Shown here: positions 36,146-45,810 of the stretch, one piece after another
Layout of the letters: every line of letters begins with the position of its first letter
Position numbering within the stretch: position 1 is the first letter of the stretch
NCBI RefSeq assembly: GCF_024256385.1
Contig: NZ_JAMLFW010000003.1
Coordinates: forward strand, 124,001 to 188,000
Reading direction: 5' to 3'
Source: Anatilimnocola floriformis
Lineage (GTDB): Bacteria > Planctomycetota > Planctomycetia > Pirellulales > Pirellulaceae
DNA: 64,000 nucleotides
The notes under the pieces: model-generated
Told to the model about the DNA's origin: nothing
The model's database searches: none
The model's input: only the letters and a program-made list of their open reading frames with translations
Position numbers and translations under genes: made by a program

Positions 36146-38389
36146 TCAATGCCGGAAGATGAATTCTTTGCTGTTCAACAGCGCCCAGGCGAGGTCTTGC
36201 AGACCAGCGAAGCGGTTCTCGCGCTGAGCGAGCAGCGTTTTGGCAGCGGCGAGTTCAGCCGATGTTGGCTGACGGAGCAGCGCGACGAAGTAGAGCTCGG
36301 CGACAATTTCGTCGGTCGACTTTTCGGAGTTGGCGAGTTTGGCGAGTCGGTTGTTTTGATCGGCCAAGCGTTCTTCGAGGCCCTGATCGCCGAGCAGCAC
36401 GAAGGCTTGCTTGAGGGTCGTTTCGCCGCTCCGTTCGCATTCGCAGGCCAGCAAGCGATCGGGCTTGCCGAAGGTTTTTAAGAAGCGATCTGCCGTCGAG
36501 GGCTTTTTGTCGCGGGCGCGCTCCCGTTCGACGCCGCGCAGCTGACCCGCTCGCGTACCGAGCGGGTAACCATTGAAATCGGCGGCAACACCCAAGACCT
36601 GGCACTGAGCGTCGAGCAGTTTCTCGGCCGACAGCCGTTGCGGCAGTGTGCGGGAAAAGTTGCGGGCATCCTGGCCGTTGCTCAGGTTGGGTGAACTCGA
36701 GAATTGATAGACCTGGCTGGTAATGATTTCGCGAATCAGCGCTCGCAGATCGAACTCGGAAGCGATCAAATCGTCGGTCAGTTGCGCGAGCAACTGTGGA
36801 TGAACGGCGGGGTTGGTGCTGCGGAAGTCATCGATCGGCTCGACCAGGCCGCGGCCCAGCAGGTGATACCAAATGAGATTGGCCTGATTTTCGGCAAAGC
36901 GTTTGTTATCGGCCGAGGTCAGCCAGTCACCCAGCGCGGCGAGACGTTCGTCTTCGCTGTTCAGCGGTTGCTTCGCGCCGAGTAACTTCGGCTGGGCGTC
37001 TTTGCCGGTGCGAGCATTCTTCACTTCGCCGTCGTCTTTAAGCTTCACGATCTGCTGACCGACGAACTCGTTCTTGTCGAACTTGTCCTTCCGCTTGTTG
37101 TCTTGAACTTCGTAATCGATACGAGCAAACACGCCGGACCAGTTGTAGTAGTCGTCCTGCGTCCAGGCATCGAACGGATGATTGTGGCAGCGAGCGCACT
37201 GCAACCGCACACCGAGAAACAGCCGCGCCGTGGTTTCGCCGCGAGTGAAGGGATCGCGCATCGCGCGATAATAATTGGCCGGCGGATTTTCGTACGTGCC
37301 GCCCGTGGCCGTGACGAGCTCGCGCACGACCTGACTCAGCGGCGTATTGCGGGAGAAATTCTTCTTTAGCCAGGCGTAGAAAACGTCGACGCCGCGGGTA
37401 TCGAGCACCTTCTCTTCATTGCGGAGCAGATCGGACCATTTCAGCGCCCATTGTTCGGCAAACTCAGGCCGTGTGAGCAGGCGGTCGATGAGTTGCTCTC
37501 GCTTGTCCGGCGCGGCGTCGCTGAAAAACGTCTGCGCCTCGTCGGGCGTCGGCAGCACGCCGAGCAAATCGAGGTGGGCACGGCGCAGATAAGTGGCATC
37601 GTCGCAGGGCTCGGAGGGAGTGAGTTGCAACGTTTGCAGCCGTTGGTAGATCAGTTCATCCAACCGGTTGGCTGCGGGCGTCGCTTGCCAGGTGATGGCA
37701 GGCGAAGAAGGGAGAAAGGCAATCCGGACGGGAACTTGCTGCTGGAGATAGCGGACCAGAATGGTTGTTTCGCCGAGGGCGAGCTTCTTGACGACGCCCA
37801 ACGGATCAACCTTGGCCAGGTTGTCGGTCAGTTCGAACACCGCCAACTGGCGAACATCGCGCCGGCTGCCATCGGCGAAGACGGCGTGTACTTCGAGCGC
37901 TTGTGAATCAGCGGGAGCGACAACGACCGTTTCGCTGGGAGTAACTTCCAGGCGAACGAGCTTGGGTTCTTTGCGGATCGGAGCGGGCGCGCCGGCGGCA
38001 ATCCAATCGTGTAGCACGCGATACTCGTTCGAGTCGCGATGAAAACGGACGCCCCCTTGGTGAGCCAATTGGCCGACGGGCTTTTGCAGAATCAAACTGG
38101 CCGCTGGATCCTGCAGATTGACGCGCCGTTGTTCGAGCTGACGGACCAGCGTTTGATAATCGGCGGCCGGATCTTCGCCGCGGAGCGAAAGTTTCAAGCC
38201 ACCTTTGCCATTGAGGTTGCCGTGGCACGCGCCCAGATTGCAGCCGGCGCGCGACAGGACCGCCATCACGTCGCGGCGAAATGAGGGAACGCTCTCGTCG
38301 GCCTGGCCGGACGACCAAGTCAGTGTGCACAGCAGCGCTACCAGCAGGCAGGAGCGCGCGCGAAGCAAGCTGGCGAACAGAGCGTCCAT
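36146..38389 (-). CDS. DUF1549/DUF1553 (PSD1-type) exported protein with Ig-like domain
   Basis: About 747 residues from ATG 38389, which opens a signal peptide (LLRARSCLLVALLCTLTWSS). CNLGACHG (50-57) is the CxxxxCH motif; an Ig-like BIG2-type domain follows at about residues 140-225 (KLVRLEVTPSETVVVAPADS, DLGVVKKL-type turn). DUF1549 then runs to CARCHNHP at about 398, and DUF1553 to the end (LACECERSGETTLKQAF, LNSKEFIFRH). It is probably periplasmic or surface-bound; the role is unknown. It is 131 bp downstream of the squalene-cyclase-like gene and co-directional. Unlike the gene at 1-2369 it has no long coiled-coil insertion. Confidence 0.92.
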   Translation of the reverse strand: MDALFASLLRARSCLLVALLCTLTWSSGQADESVPSFRRDVMAVLSRAGCNLGACHGNLNGKGGLKLSLRGEDPAADYQTLVRQLEQRRVNLQDPAASLILQKPVGQLAHQGGVRFHRDSNEYRVLHDWIAAGAPAPIRKEPKLVRLEVTPSETVVVAPADSQALEVHAVFADGSRRDVRQLAVFELTDNLAKVDPLGVVKKLALGETTILVRYLQQQVPVRIAFLPSSPAITWQATPAANRLDELIYQRLQTLQLTPSEPCDDATYLRRAHLDLLGVLPTPDEAQTFFSDAAPDKREQLIDRLLTRPEFAEQWALKWSDLLRNEEKVLDTRGVDVFYAWLKKNFSRNTPLSQVVRELVTATGGTYENPPANYYRAMRDPFTRGETTARLFLGVRLQCARCHNHPFDAWTQDDYYNWSGVFARIDYEVQDNKRKDKFDKNEFVGQQIVKLKDDGEVKNARTGKDAQPKLLGAKQPLNSEDERLAALGDWLTSADNKRFAENQANLIWYHLLGRGLVEPIDDFRSTNPAVHPQLLAQLTDDLIASEFDLRALIREIITSQVYQFSSSPNLSNGQDARNFSRTLPQRLSAEKLLDAQCQVLGVAADFNGYPLGTRAGQLRGVERERARDKKPSTADRFLKTFGKPDRLLACECERSGETTLKQAFVLLGDQGLEERLADQNNRLAKLANSEKSTDEIVAELYFVALLRQPTSAELAAAKTLLAQRENRFAGLQDLAWALLNSKEFIFRH

Positions 38390-38520
38390 GGTTGGCCGGC
38401 GGGGAGGGAAAGAGGGTGGGCCTACAGCCTTTGCAGTATCGGCCAAAGAGGGCGAGATTGCAAACTCTTCGTGGTACGCGCTGCTGGGCCGGACCAGCTC
38501 CGGCCTACGCAAAGTTGATT

Positions 38521-40179
38521 CTAGTCCAGCAGTTCGGCGTCGGGCTTGATGGCTACATACCACTCGCGCCAACGGCTGCGGAGGGTGGCGAGCTTTTCCT
38601 TGGTGGGCGTATCGAGTTCCACCACGCCTTGCAGTTTTCGGCTGATGAACCGCAGGCCACGATCGGCTTCGCGAATGACGCGGACATCGGGATCGCTCAG
38701 CGCGTAGAGCAGCACCGGAACGTTATCAAGATCGCGAACCTTAGCGATCGATCGTACAGCGACGATTCGTGTTTCGTACGACTCGTGCGAGACCATCGCT
38801 CGCAGCTTGGTGATCTGTCCCGTGCGGCGGGAAAGGTCGGCGTCGAGCGCGATGACGCTTTTGTCGTCAGCCATTGCGCGCACATCGGCATTGTCTGGGT
38901 CATCGAGAATGCTGAGCAAGTCATCGATATTGCCGGTCAGCGGCGCGCTAACGAGCTTGCCGTTCCGTTCTTTCAGATCTTTGACGTCTGGTGGTAAACC
39001 CATGCCGCCGAGAAGAATGCCTTCGCCGAGCGCCTCGGCGCGCTTGATGGCTTTCTTCGTGCTGCGCGAAAGAACGAGGACGGAAAACGCGGTTGCGGCG
39101 ACGGGGGTGTCGCCACCGTCCCAGGAACCGTCGGGCTTAACTGTCTTCTTGAGATTCTCGAAGATATCGTTGAACCACTTGGGTTCTTCGACGGCGTTGT
39201 CTTCGAGAACTTCGCGGAAGCTGGCATAGCGCTCGTAGGCGTAGAACGCGTAATGTTTCCATTCCGCAGGAGGCTCGACCGTGAAGTTCTTTTCTATCCA
39301 CCCGTTGCCGTCGCGCAGCACGTTATTCAAGGCGGCAGTATCCACGCCTTGAATGGGACGCCGCCGCGTGACTGACGGGCCTGTTTTCTTTTCGCCCCCG
39401 ACGGCTTGCAGTGCGCCGGGCGTTTTCTTCGGCGGGGGATCTTTAGCGCCACCCGCGGTGCCCTTTGGATTTTCACCGGGTAGCAGGACCAGCTCCTTCA
39501 GAATGTACAGCGAACCGGCAGCCGCGGAGCTTAGCGACAGCGTCAGTGGTAACTGCGCCGCGCGCTGACTTCCCGTGGGTAAGTTAGCGTGATAACCCCA
39601 GGCGCCGGTTGGGTCCTGCGTACGAATCAACCAGTTCATGGCATTGGTGATGTGCGGCAGCGGAACGTCATAACCATGTCGATCAGCGATCCACATTGCC
39701 AGCACGCCGTATTGCGTTTGAGAGGTATCGCCCAAGGGGCTGCCGTCATAGGTCCAGGCCCCAATTGGCAGCTGCCGCTTCAGCAGTTCGGCCAACATCC
39801 GCTGGATCTGTGGTCGATGCGCTTCATCTTCGGTTTCGCACAGAAAGATGATCATCAGGGCCAGGTTATAGTTGTCGCATTGGACAGGGGCGGCAAAGGG
39901 ATGGGCCTGACAGGCCGCCACGGCTTCCTTGATCTTGCCGAAGTTGGCGTCCCGTCCATTCTTCTTGAACGCCAACGCAATCAGGCACTTGCCGCCGACC
40001 TTTTCGTGCGTTTCTTTTGCCAGAAACGACAACGCCTTTTCGATCAGCGCCTTCACTTCTGGGCTTTCGGGCGTAACTGCTGCCGCCGATGGAACAATCG
40101 ATGCGCAGAATAGCGCAATCAATAGCGGCGCGACAATCTGCAGCGGGGCATGCAACCGCGGCATACGGCAACTCGTCAT
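38521..40179 (-). CDS. Exported prenyltransferase/squalene-cyclase-like repeat protein
   Basis: About 552 residues from ATG 40179. A signal peptide (APLLIALFCASIVPSAAA) leads into alpha-alpha barrel repeats of the terpenoid cyclase/prenyltransferase type: IGAWTYDGSPLGDTSQTQYG, WLIRTQDPTGAWGYHANLP and KPDGSWDGGDTPVAATAFS are QW-like blocks (G-x-W). The C-terminal part (VRSIAKVRDLDNVPVLLYAL, DPDVRVIREADRGLRFI) reads as HEAT repeats. There is no DxDD motif, so it is probably not a working cyclase but a repeat scaffold. It precedes the DUF1549/DUF1553 gene and may be co-expressed. Confidence 0.8.
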   Translation of the reverse strand: MTSCRMPRLHAPLQIVAPLLIALFCASIVPSAAAVTPESPEVKALIEKALSFLAKETHEKVGGKCLIALAFKKNGRDANFGKIKEAVAACQAHPFAAPVQCDNYNLALMIIFLCETEDEAHRPQIQRMLAELLKRQLPIGAWTYDGSPLGDTSQTQYGVLAMWIADRHGYDVPLPHITNAMNWLIRTQDPTGAWGYHANLPTGSQRAAQLPLTLSLSSAAAGSLYILKELVLLPGENPKGTAGGAKDPPPKKTPGALQAVGGEKKTGPSVTRRRPIQGVDTAALNNVLRDGNGWIEKNFTVEPPAEWKHYAFYAYERYASFREVLEDNAVEEPKWFNDIFENLKKTVKPDGSWDGGDTPVAATAFSVLVLSRSTKKAIKRAEALGEGILLGGMGLPPDVKDLKERNGKLVSAPLTGNIDDLLSILDDPDNADVRAMADDKSVIALDADLSRRTGQITKLRAMVSHESYETRIVAVRSIAKVRDLDNVPVLLYALSDPDVRVIREADRGLRFISRKLQGVVELDTPTKEKLATLRSRWREWYVAIKPDAELLD

Positions 40180-40385
40180 AATGTCGCCCCCAACACAGAA
40201 ATTGGGGACAAGATGAAATCTGGCGAAACGAACACCTACACAAGCGATGCTAATGAGGTGCGGGGACACAGTCAAGCTCGGCAGGCAAGTGGTACGGTTT
40301 ATTGGAATTATCCGGCGCCATTTTCCCCGGCGCTCGCCCCGCGGCGGCAACTTGCAACTCGGTTCTCCTGTGCGACAATCCAGCG

Positions 40386-40685
40386 ATGATTATTCCTCGT
40401 TTTACGATCAAGCTCCTGTTGCTAGCCACCGCCATCGCAGCCGTCTTGGCGCTTGTGCTGCGCTCGGCCGTGGTTTGGCAGCAGCCCTGGGCGATTGCCC
40501 TGTGCACGCTGCTGGGCGGCGTGCTGCTGGTGTTCTTTCTGTTCGTCGTGTTTTGGGGCCTGGCCTGGGGCTGGGATCAAACGTTGGGGCAGGCGTTTCG
40601 TCCGCCGCCTCCCACGGGTGGAAATCCTTTCGCTTCGGCGGGGCTGCCGCGGCAGGTGATTCCGCCGAATCATATGGATGCCTGA
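40386..40685 (+). CDS. Small two-helix membrane protein
   Basis: 99 residues from ATG 40386 (MIIPRFTIKLLLLATAIAAV). Two hydrophobic helices (LLLLATAIAAVLALVLRSAV and a second ending FFLFVVFWGLAWGW), then a Pro-rich tail. It resembles the FSLRTLL-type anchors. It is 50 bp upstream of and co-directional with the ABC export genes and may belong to their operon. No family recognised. Confidence 0.55.
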   Translation: MIIPRFTIKLLLLATAIAAVLALVLRSAVVWQQPWAIALCTLLGGVLLVFFLFVVFWGLAWGWDQTLGQAFRPPPPTGGNPFASAGLPRQVIPPNHMDA

Positions 40686-40735
40686 ACGAGATTCTTTTGC
40701 GCGGCTGGAGTGCTGGTCTTAACTTGGAGTGATCG

Positions 40736-43003
40736 ATGCGAAACCCGCCGTGGCTGATGCCTTGCTGCCTGGTCCCGTGCCTGGTGTGGCTGATGTCGTC
40801 GCTCGCCAGCGCCGGCAGCGGCAGTCTCAGCCGGTTGCCGCCGCCGGGCACTCTCAATACCAGCGGCGTGCAAATGCTGGTCGATTCGCGCTGGGTCGAT
40901 GCCAACGGCTACCGGCCGGTTCGCGTGGAGATTTTTCCGCTCAAATCGCCCGCACCGGCCGATCGGCAGTTTCGCGTCGTGGTCAAGCCACAGAGTTATA
41001 TGGGAAGCTCACGCGACGCTGTTTCGCAGATCGTGGAGCTTGAGCAAGGCGCCTTGAGCGCAAAAGCCAGCATTCCCGTGCCGCAGGATCTTCCCTGGCA
41101 TTCGATCATTATCGAAGTATATGAGGATGGCCAACTGCACGACGACCTGTCGGGCGATCCTTTGAATTGGCCGCGGGGCAACTATTGGAATTGGAACGAA
41201 GCGACCCCCTGCATCCTGGCCGTCGATTCGCGCGCGCCAAAGCTGGGAGAGCGCGAAAGTCTGCTGCAGGTGTATCAGGGGCAAAGTGAGAGCGCGGCGA
41301 AAAAACTTTACGACGAAAAACTCCCCGACATTCGCAACTTGATCCGGCGATTTCCAGACAACCAATTCACCGGGCAATTCGTCCCCGAAGAAGAATCGCG
41401 CAAGACATACGTCCTGAAGATTTTCGACGAACTAAAGGACACGGTTAAATCTGACTACCTGCATCCCGCTGAGTTGCCCGAGCGTTGGATCGAGTTGTCT
41501 TCGTTCGACTTGATCATCTTTTCGCTGCAAGATCTGACCGATCTGGCGAAGCAACGGCCAAAGACCCTGCGGGCGATTGCCGATTGGGTGCGGGCGGGGC
41601 AAACGCTGATTGTCTACAACACGGGCAAAGAGTTCAAAGACCTCGCGCAGTTGGAAGAAGTATTGCAGCTGCCGCCGCGGCCCAGCGCGGAAACAGCCAA
41701 GTTCCGCGGCTGGCGGGAGCCGCACAAGAGAAATCGTGGTGACGAACTTCGCACCTTGATGAGCGATGGCCGCTACAATCGCCGGGCGTATACGATGCCA
41801 ACGCCAGTGGCTACTCAAGGCGCGACGACCGAAGAACCAGGCGGCAGTGTCGACAAGAACTGGGCGTTTGTCATCCGCCCAGCCGGCCTGGGAAACGTGA
41901 TGGCCTTTGCCGACGATCCCTTTCCCGGCAACAAACGCGATTGGAACTGGGCACTTAATTCTCTGCCGGGCGATAGCTGGAATCCCACGCAGCGAACCGG
42001 TTCTTCGCAGCAACAGCGGAACGAAGACTTCTGGAATTTCCTGATTCCCGGCATCGGCCAGGCGCCGGTGTTGTCGTTTCTGGTGTTCATCACGCTGTTT
42101 GTCGTGATCATCGGCCCGGTCAATTACTACGTGCTGCAAGCGCGGCGCCGGTTGTACATGCTGCTCGTCACCGTTCCCGTCGGCGCGTTTCTGGTTACTC
42201 TGGGGCTGTTTGTCTATGCGATGTTCACCGATGGCCTCGGAGTAAAATCGCGAGTCCGCAGCTACACCGCCCTCGATCAACGTGCTGGCGTCGCCGCCAC
42301 GACTTCGCGGCAGGCCTACTACGCTTCGATGGCGCCTTCGCGCGGCTTGATGTTTCAGGACGACACGGTCGTGCTTCCCTTTCTGCATGAACCGACATTC
42401 CGTAATGGTCAGCGGTCGATGCATCGCGCGGTGAGTTGGAGCGAACACGAGCAGCAGTTGCGGTCGGGCTATTTGTCATCGCGTACGCTCAGCCAGCTGC
42501 TAGTCACCAAGTCGGCAGCGACGACCGCCGCGCTGAAGATCGGCGTCGCCAAAGGTGACAAGCTGACGGTGACCAACAACCTGGAGACGAAGGTCGATTA
42601 TTTGCTCGTGAAGGACGAAGATGGAACGTACTTCGTGGGAAAGAACGTGAAGCCCGGTGAGGCTGAACTAACAAAAATCGACCCCGATGCCGCCAGCACC
42701 GAGCTCGGCCGGCGCTTGAATGAATTCCGCCCGGCGTTTCCCGACGGGTACGACGAAAATCTGCACGATACGAACATCGATTTATTTTCATTCGGCTCCC
42801 GCTATTACAACCGCTGGGGTAATTCGCAAACGAGCCAGGCCCAGAGCCTGCTCGAGCGGAATCTGGTGCGGTTCGCCAATCTCAGCAGGCAGCCACTGGA
42901 GCCCAAGAGCTACGTCGCCCTCGCCGCCACGAATCCCTTCGTGCCGATGGGCACCACGACACGGCAATACGGCAGCCTGCACGTCATCGAAGGCAACTAC
43001 TAA
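40736..43003 (+). CDS. Membrane component of an ABC export operon, GldG-like arrangement
   Basis: 755 residues from ATG 40736. A signal peptide (LVPCLVWLMSSLASA) precedes a large extracytoplasmic part with a region reading as a Rossmann-like or GATase-like subdomain (SFDLIIFSLQDLTDLAKQRP, ADWVRAGQTLIVYN). Two membrane helices follow near residues 445-500 (PVLSFLVFITLFVVIIGPVN, YMLLVTVPVGAFLVTLGLFV). The C-terminal about 250 residues are again outside. The order (this gene, ATPase, permease) resembles gliding-type or extracellular-polymer ABC systems with a membrane accessory protein. Function is unknown. Confidence 0.78.
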   Translation: MRNPPWLMPCCLVPCLVWLMSSLASAGSGSLSRLPPPGTLNTSGVQMLVDSRWVDANGYRPVRVEIFPLKSPAPADRQFRVVVKPQSYMGSSRDAVSQIVELEQGALSAKASIPVPQDLPWHSIIIEVYEDGQLHDDLSGDPLNWPRGNYWNWNEATPCILAVDSRAPKLGERESLLQVYQGQSESAAKKLYDEKLPDIRNLIRRFPDNQFTGQFVPEEESRKTYVLKIFDELKDTVKSDYLHPAELPERWIELSSFDLIIFSLQDLTDLAKQRPKTLRAIADWVRAGQTLIVYNTGKEFKDLAQLEEVLQLPPRPSAETAKFRGWREPHKRNRGDELRTLMSDGRYNRRAYTMPTPVATQGATTEEPGGSVDKNWAFVIRPAGLGNVMAFADDPFPGNKRDWNWALNSLPGDSWNPTQRTGSSQQQRNEDFWNFLIPGIGQAPVLSFLVFITLFVVIIGPVNYYVLQARRRLYMLLVTVPVGAFLVTLGLFVYAMFTDGLGVKSRVRSYTALDQRAGVAATTSRQAYYASMAPSRGLMFQDDTVVLPFLHEPTFRNGQRSMHRAVSWSEHEQQLRSGYLSSRTLSQLLVTKSAATTAALKIGVAKGDKLTVTNNLETKVDYLLVKDEDGTYFVGKNVKPGEAELTKIDPDAASTELGRRLNEFRPAFPDGYDENLHDTNIDLFSFGSRYYNRWGNSQTSQAQSLLERNLVRFANLSRQPLEPKSYVALAATNPFVPMGTTTRQYGSLHVIEGNY

Positions 43004-43063
43004 CCGGTCTTGTCTCAGAACTCAAAACCCAGAACCACTCCCTGCATGGTCGCCTCCCACCCC

Positions 43064-43990
43064 ATGATCGAACTTCGCCGCCTGCACCGGTATTTTGGCC
43101 GGACGAAGGCGGTGAATGACGTTTCGTTCGAAGTGCCGCGCGGCACGGTCTTCGGCTACATCGGACCCAACGGCGCGGGAAAGACGACGAGCATGCGGAT
43201 TCTCGCGTCGCTCGAGCTCCCCACGTACGGCGATGCCTTTGTCGATGGTTTTTCGGTGATCAACGATCCCGATCGCGTGCGCCGGCGACTCGGTTTCATG
43301 CCCGATTACTTCGGCACCTATGCCGATGTGAACGTCGAGGAGTATCTCGACTTTTTTGCGCGATCGTATGGCCTGGTGGGGCGCGAACGGCACCAGCGGT
43401 TGCAATACGTGATGCACTTCACGGGCTTGGACGTTCTGAAGGAAAAGCCGATCCGGGCTTTGTCGAAAGGGATGAAGCAGCGGCTGTGTCTGGGCCGCGC
43501 GATGGTGCATGATCCAGCTGTGCTGATTCTGGACGAACCGGCGAACGGCCTCGATCCGCGGGCCCGCATCGAGCTGCGTGAAATGATCCGCGAGCTAGCC
43601 GCGCGCGGAACGACGGTGCTGGTGAGTTCGCATATTCTCACCGAGCTCGCCGAAATGTGCGATCGGGTCGCGATTCTGGAGCGGGGGCAGCTCCTGGCGA
43701 TGGGGACCGTCGCGGAGATTCAAAAAGAACAGCAGCCCCGCCGTGAAGTAAACGTTGGCTTGATCGGTGATCTCACGCCGCTGGTGAACTGGCTGCGGGC
43801 CCGCAGCGACCTGGCTGATGTAAAAGTCACCGGCCAGCAAGTTCGCTTTGCTCATCAAGGAGAGCAAGATTCGGAAGTGGCGCTGCTGCGTGAGTTGGTG
43901 CAAGCCGGGTTTCCGATTTGTGAATTCAGCAGCCATACACAGTCACTCGAAGATGTCTTCCTGGCCGTGACCAAAGGACTTGTGCAATGA
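43064..43990 (+). CDS. ABC transporter ATP-binding protein
   Basis: About 308 residues from ATG 43064; starts at 43046 and TTG 43010 are possible but translate a CCAGAACC-type repeat. Walker A YIGPNGAGKTTSMRI, signature LSKGMKQRLCLGRAM, Walker B AVLILDEPANGLDP and the switch His SSHILTELAE are all present. The C-terminal 80 residues are the usual regulatory extension. It is followed by the permease with a 4-bp overlap (ATGA) and preceded by the 755-aa membrane protein, so it energises this exporter. Confidence 0.95.
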   Translation: MIELRRLHRYFGRTKAVNDVSFEVPRGTVFGYIGPNGAGKTTSMRILASLELPTYGDAFVDGFSVINDPDRVRRRLGFMPDYFGTYADVNVEEYLDFFARSYGLVGRERHQRLQYVMHFTGLDVLKEKPIRALSKGMKQRLCLGRAMVHDPAVLILDEPANGLDPRARIELREMIRELAARGTTVLVSSHILTELAEMCDRVAILERGQLLAMGTVAEIQKEQQPRREVNVGLIGDLTPLVNWLRARSDLADVKVTGQQVRFAHQGEQDSEVALLRELVQAGFPICEFSSHTQSLEDVFLAVTKGLVQ

Positions 43991-45792
43991 CCACCGCCAG
44001 CGACCCACTGCAACCCATGCCGCCCAATCCGAGCGGCCCCACGCCGATCGTGGCCGAATTGGCAGCGGCAACGAATACGTTTTGGCAACGGTTCGACTTG
44101 CTGCTCGACGGCCTCAGCGATCGGTTGAATCCGATTCTGGTGAAGGAATCGCGGCAGGCGATGAAAAGCCGGCAGTTCACCATCACTTTCACGCTGCTGC
44201 TGATTGTTGGTTGGGTTTACACGCTCCTGTTCGTGCTCGTCAATTTGCCGGGCGTGTTCTATTCGCCGCTTGGTCGGTTCATGCTGTTCGGCTATTACCT
44301 GATCCTGGCGGTACCGCTGCTGATCGTTGTTCCCTACGGCGCGTTTCGTTCGCTCGCGTCGGAGCTCGAGGACGGCACTTTCGAATTGCTCTCGATCACC
44401 GCGCTCCATTCGCGGCAAATCATTCTCGGCAAGCTCGGCAGCAGCGTGCTGCAGATGCTCGTTTATTATTCAGCCCTCGCGCCGTGCATCGCCTTCACGT
44501 ATCTGCTACGCGGCGTCGACGTGATGACGATCTTTTTCATTCTGCTCTATTCGTTCTATGCCACGCTGCTCCTCAGCGTGGTGTCGCTCGCGCTGGCCAC
44601 CGTCACTCGTTCACGGCAGTGGCAGGTGTTGTTATCCGTGCTGCTGGTCGTGGCGCTCGTCCTGTTTGCGTTCTTCTGGTGCATGGGCATGTCAGCGATC
44701 CTCTCGGCGGGATCGTCGATGCCCTATGACGAACCGGAATGGTGGATGATCAATGTCGCCATTTTCATGTTTGAAATTGCCCTGGTGATTCTGTTTGTCT
44801 TCATCGCGGCTGGGCAGATCAGCTTTGCCAGCGAGAACCGGAGCACCAGCATTCGGATCATGCTGCTGGTGCTGCAATCGCTGATCTTCGGCTGGACGAT
44901 CTATCCATTTCTCGTGTACGGCGAAGAACCGATCTTGATGATCGGGGCGATCTGGCTGGCTCTCTTCTGGGCAGTAGCCGGGGCGTTTTTGATCGGCGAG
45001 ATGGCCCAACTGTCGCCGCGGGCTCGGCGCGAACTGCCGCAGAGTCTGGTTGGCCGCATGGCTTTCACGTGGTTCAATCCGGGCTCGGGAACGGGCTATG
45101 TCTTCGCGATTCTCAACGTGCTGGGCGGGTTGGGAATCATGGCGATCACCGGCTACGCCCACGCCTCGGCCAATTCCGGCGGGCCGAACATTTTGCAACC
45201 GGCGTTCTGGTATGAGTTTCTCGGTTGGTGTTATGCGCTCGTTACCTTTCAGCTGGGCATTCCACCGTTCGCGAAGTGGACGGCCTGGTGGCTCGCGCTC
45301 TTGTGCTATCTGACGATCTATCTTGGTCTGGCTCGACTGTTTGGCGTGCTCCTCCGCTGGGGACGGATGGGTGGCGGCATGCTCAGCGTCTTCATTTTTT
45401 ACCTGCTGCTGGTGGTTGGGGGAGTCGCTTTGCCTTTCGCGTTGCAGGGCGTGATGCAAGCGATGTTTCGATATGGCTATAGTGCGCTCGAGTACTCGCC
45501 CCTGCAGATTTCCAACTGGTGGTGGACGCTGATTGAAATCGGCCTGTGGCGAGGGACAGTGAACGATGGCACTATCTGGCTGCTGATAGTCGTTGCCGCG
45601 GCGGTCTTTTTGCTGAACTTTATCCTGGCCGCCAAGGATGTTGAGCAGACGCGACTAGCAGCGCCTACGCGAGTCATCGAAGACGAACTGGCGCTTCATC
45701 CGCCGCCGGCCAAACCGGTCAAGCGCAGCCCCTGGGATGAACCACCCCCTGCGGGACCGCAGGGCGATTCGCCGTTTAAATCGAACTCTTGA
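43987..45792 (+). CDS. ABC-2 type transporter permease
   Basis: 601 residues. After a polar leader of about 45 residues come KESRQAMKSRQFTITFTLLL, the start motif of the planctomycete ABC-2 permeases, and SLASELEDGTFELLSITALH, the conserved cytosolic hinge of that group. There are about 12 hydrophobic helices in two blocks, split by a loop near residues 345-380. The Pro-rich C-terminus (PPPAKPVKRSPWDEPPPAGP) is cytoplasmic. It is coupled to the ATPase by a 4-bp overlap. Substrate is unknown. Confidence 0.92.
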   Translation: MTTASDPLQPMPPNPSGPTPIVAELAAATNTFWQRFDLLLDGLSDRLNPILVKESRQAMKSRQFTITFTLLLIVGWVYTLLFVLVNLPGVFYSPLGRFMLFGYYLILAVPLLIVVPYGAFRSLASELEDGTFELLSITALHSRQIILGKLGSSVLQMLVYYSALAPCIAFTYLLRGVDVMTIFFILLYSFYATLLLSVVSLALATVTRSRQWQVLLSVLLVVALVLFAFFWCMGMSAILSAGSSMPYDEPEWWMINVAIFMFEIALVILFVFIAAGQISFASENRSTSIRIMLLVLQSLIFGWTIYPFLVYGEEPILMIGAIWLALFWAVAGAFLIGEMAQLSPRARRELPQSLVGRMAFTWFNPGSGTGYVFAILNVLGGLGIMAITGYAHASANSGGPNILQPAFWYEFLGWCYALVTFQLGIPPFAKWTAWWLALLCYLTIYLGLARLFGVLLRWGRMGGGMLSVFIFYLLLVVGGVALPFALQGVMQAMFRYGYSALEYSPLQISNWWWTLIEIGLWRGTVNDGTIWLLIVVAAAVFLLNFILAAKDVEQTRLAAPTRVIEDELALHPPPAKPVKRSPWDEPPPAGPQGDSPFKSNS

Positions 45793-45810
45793 TTACGAAG
45801 GCTCTACACC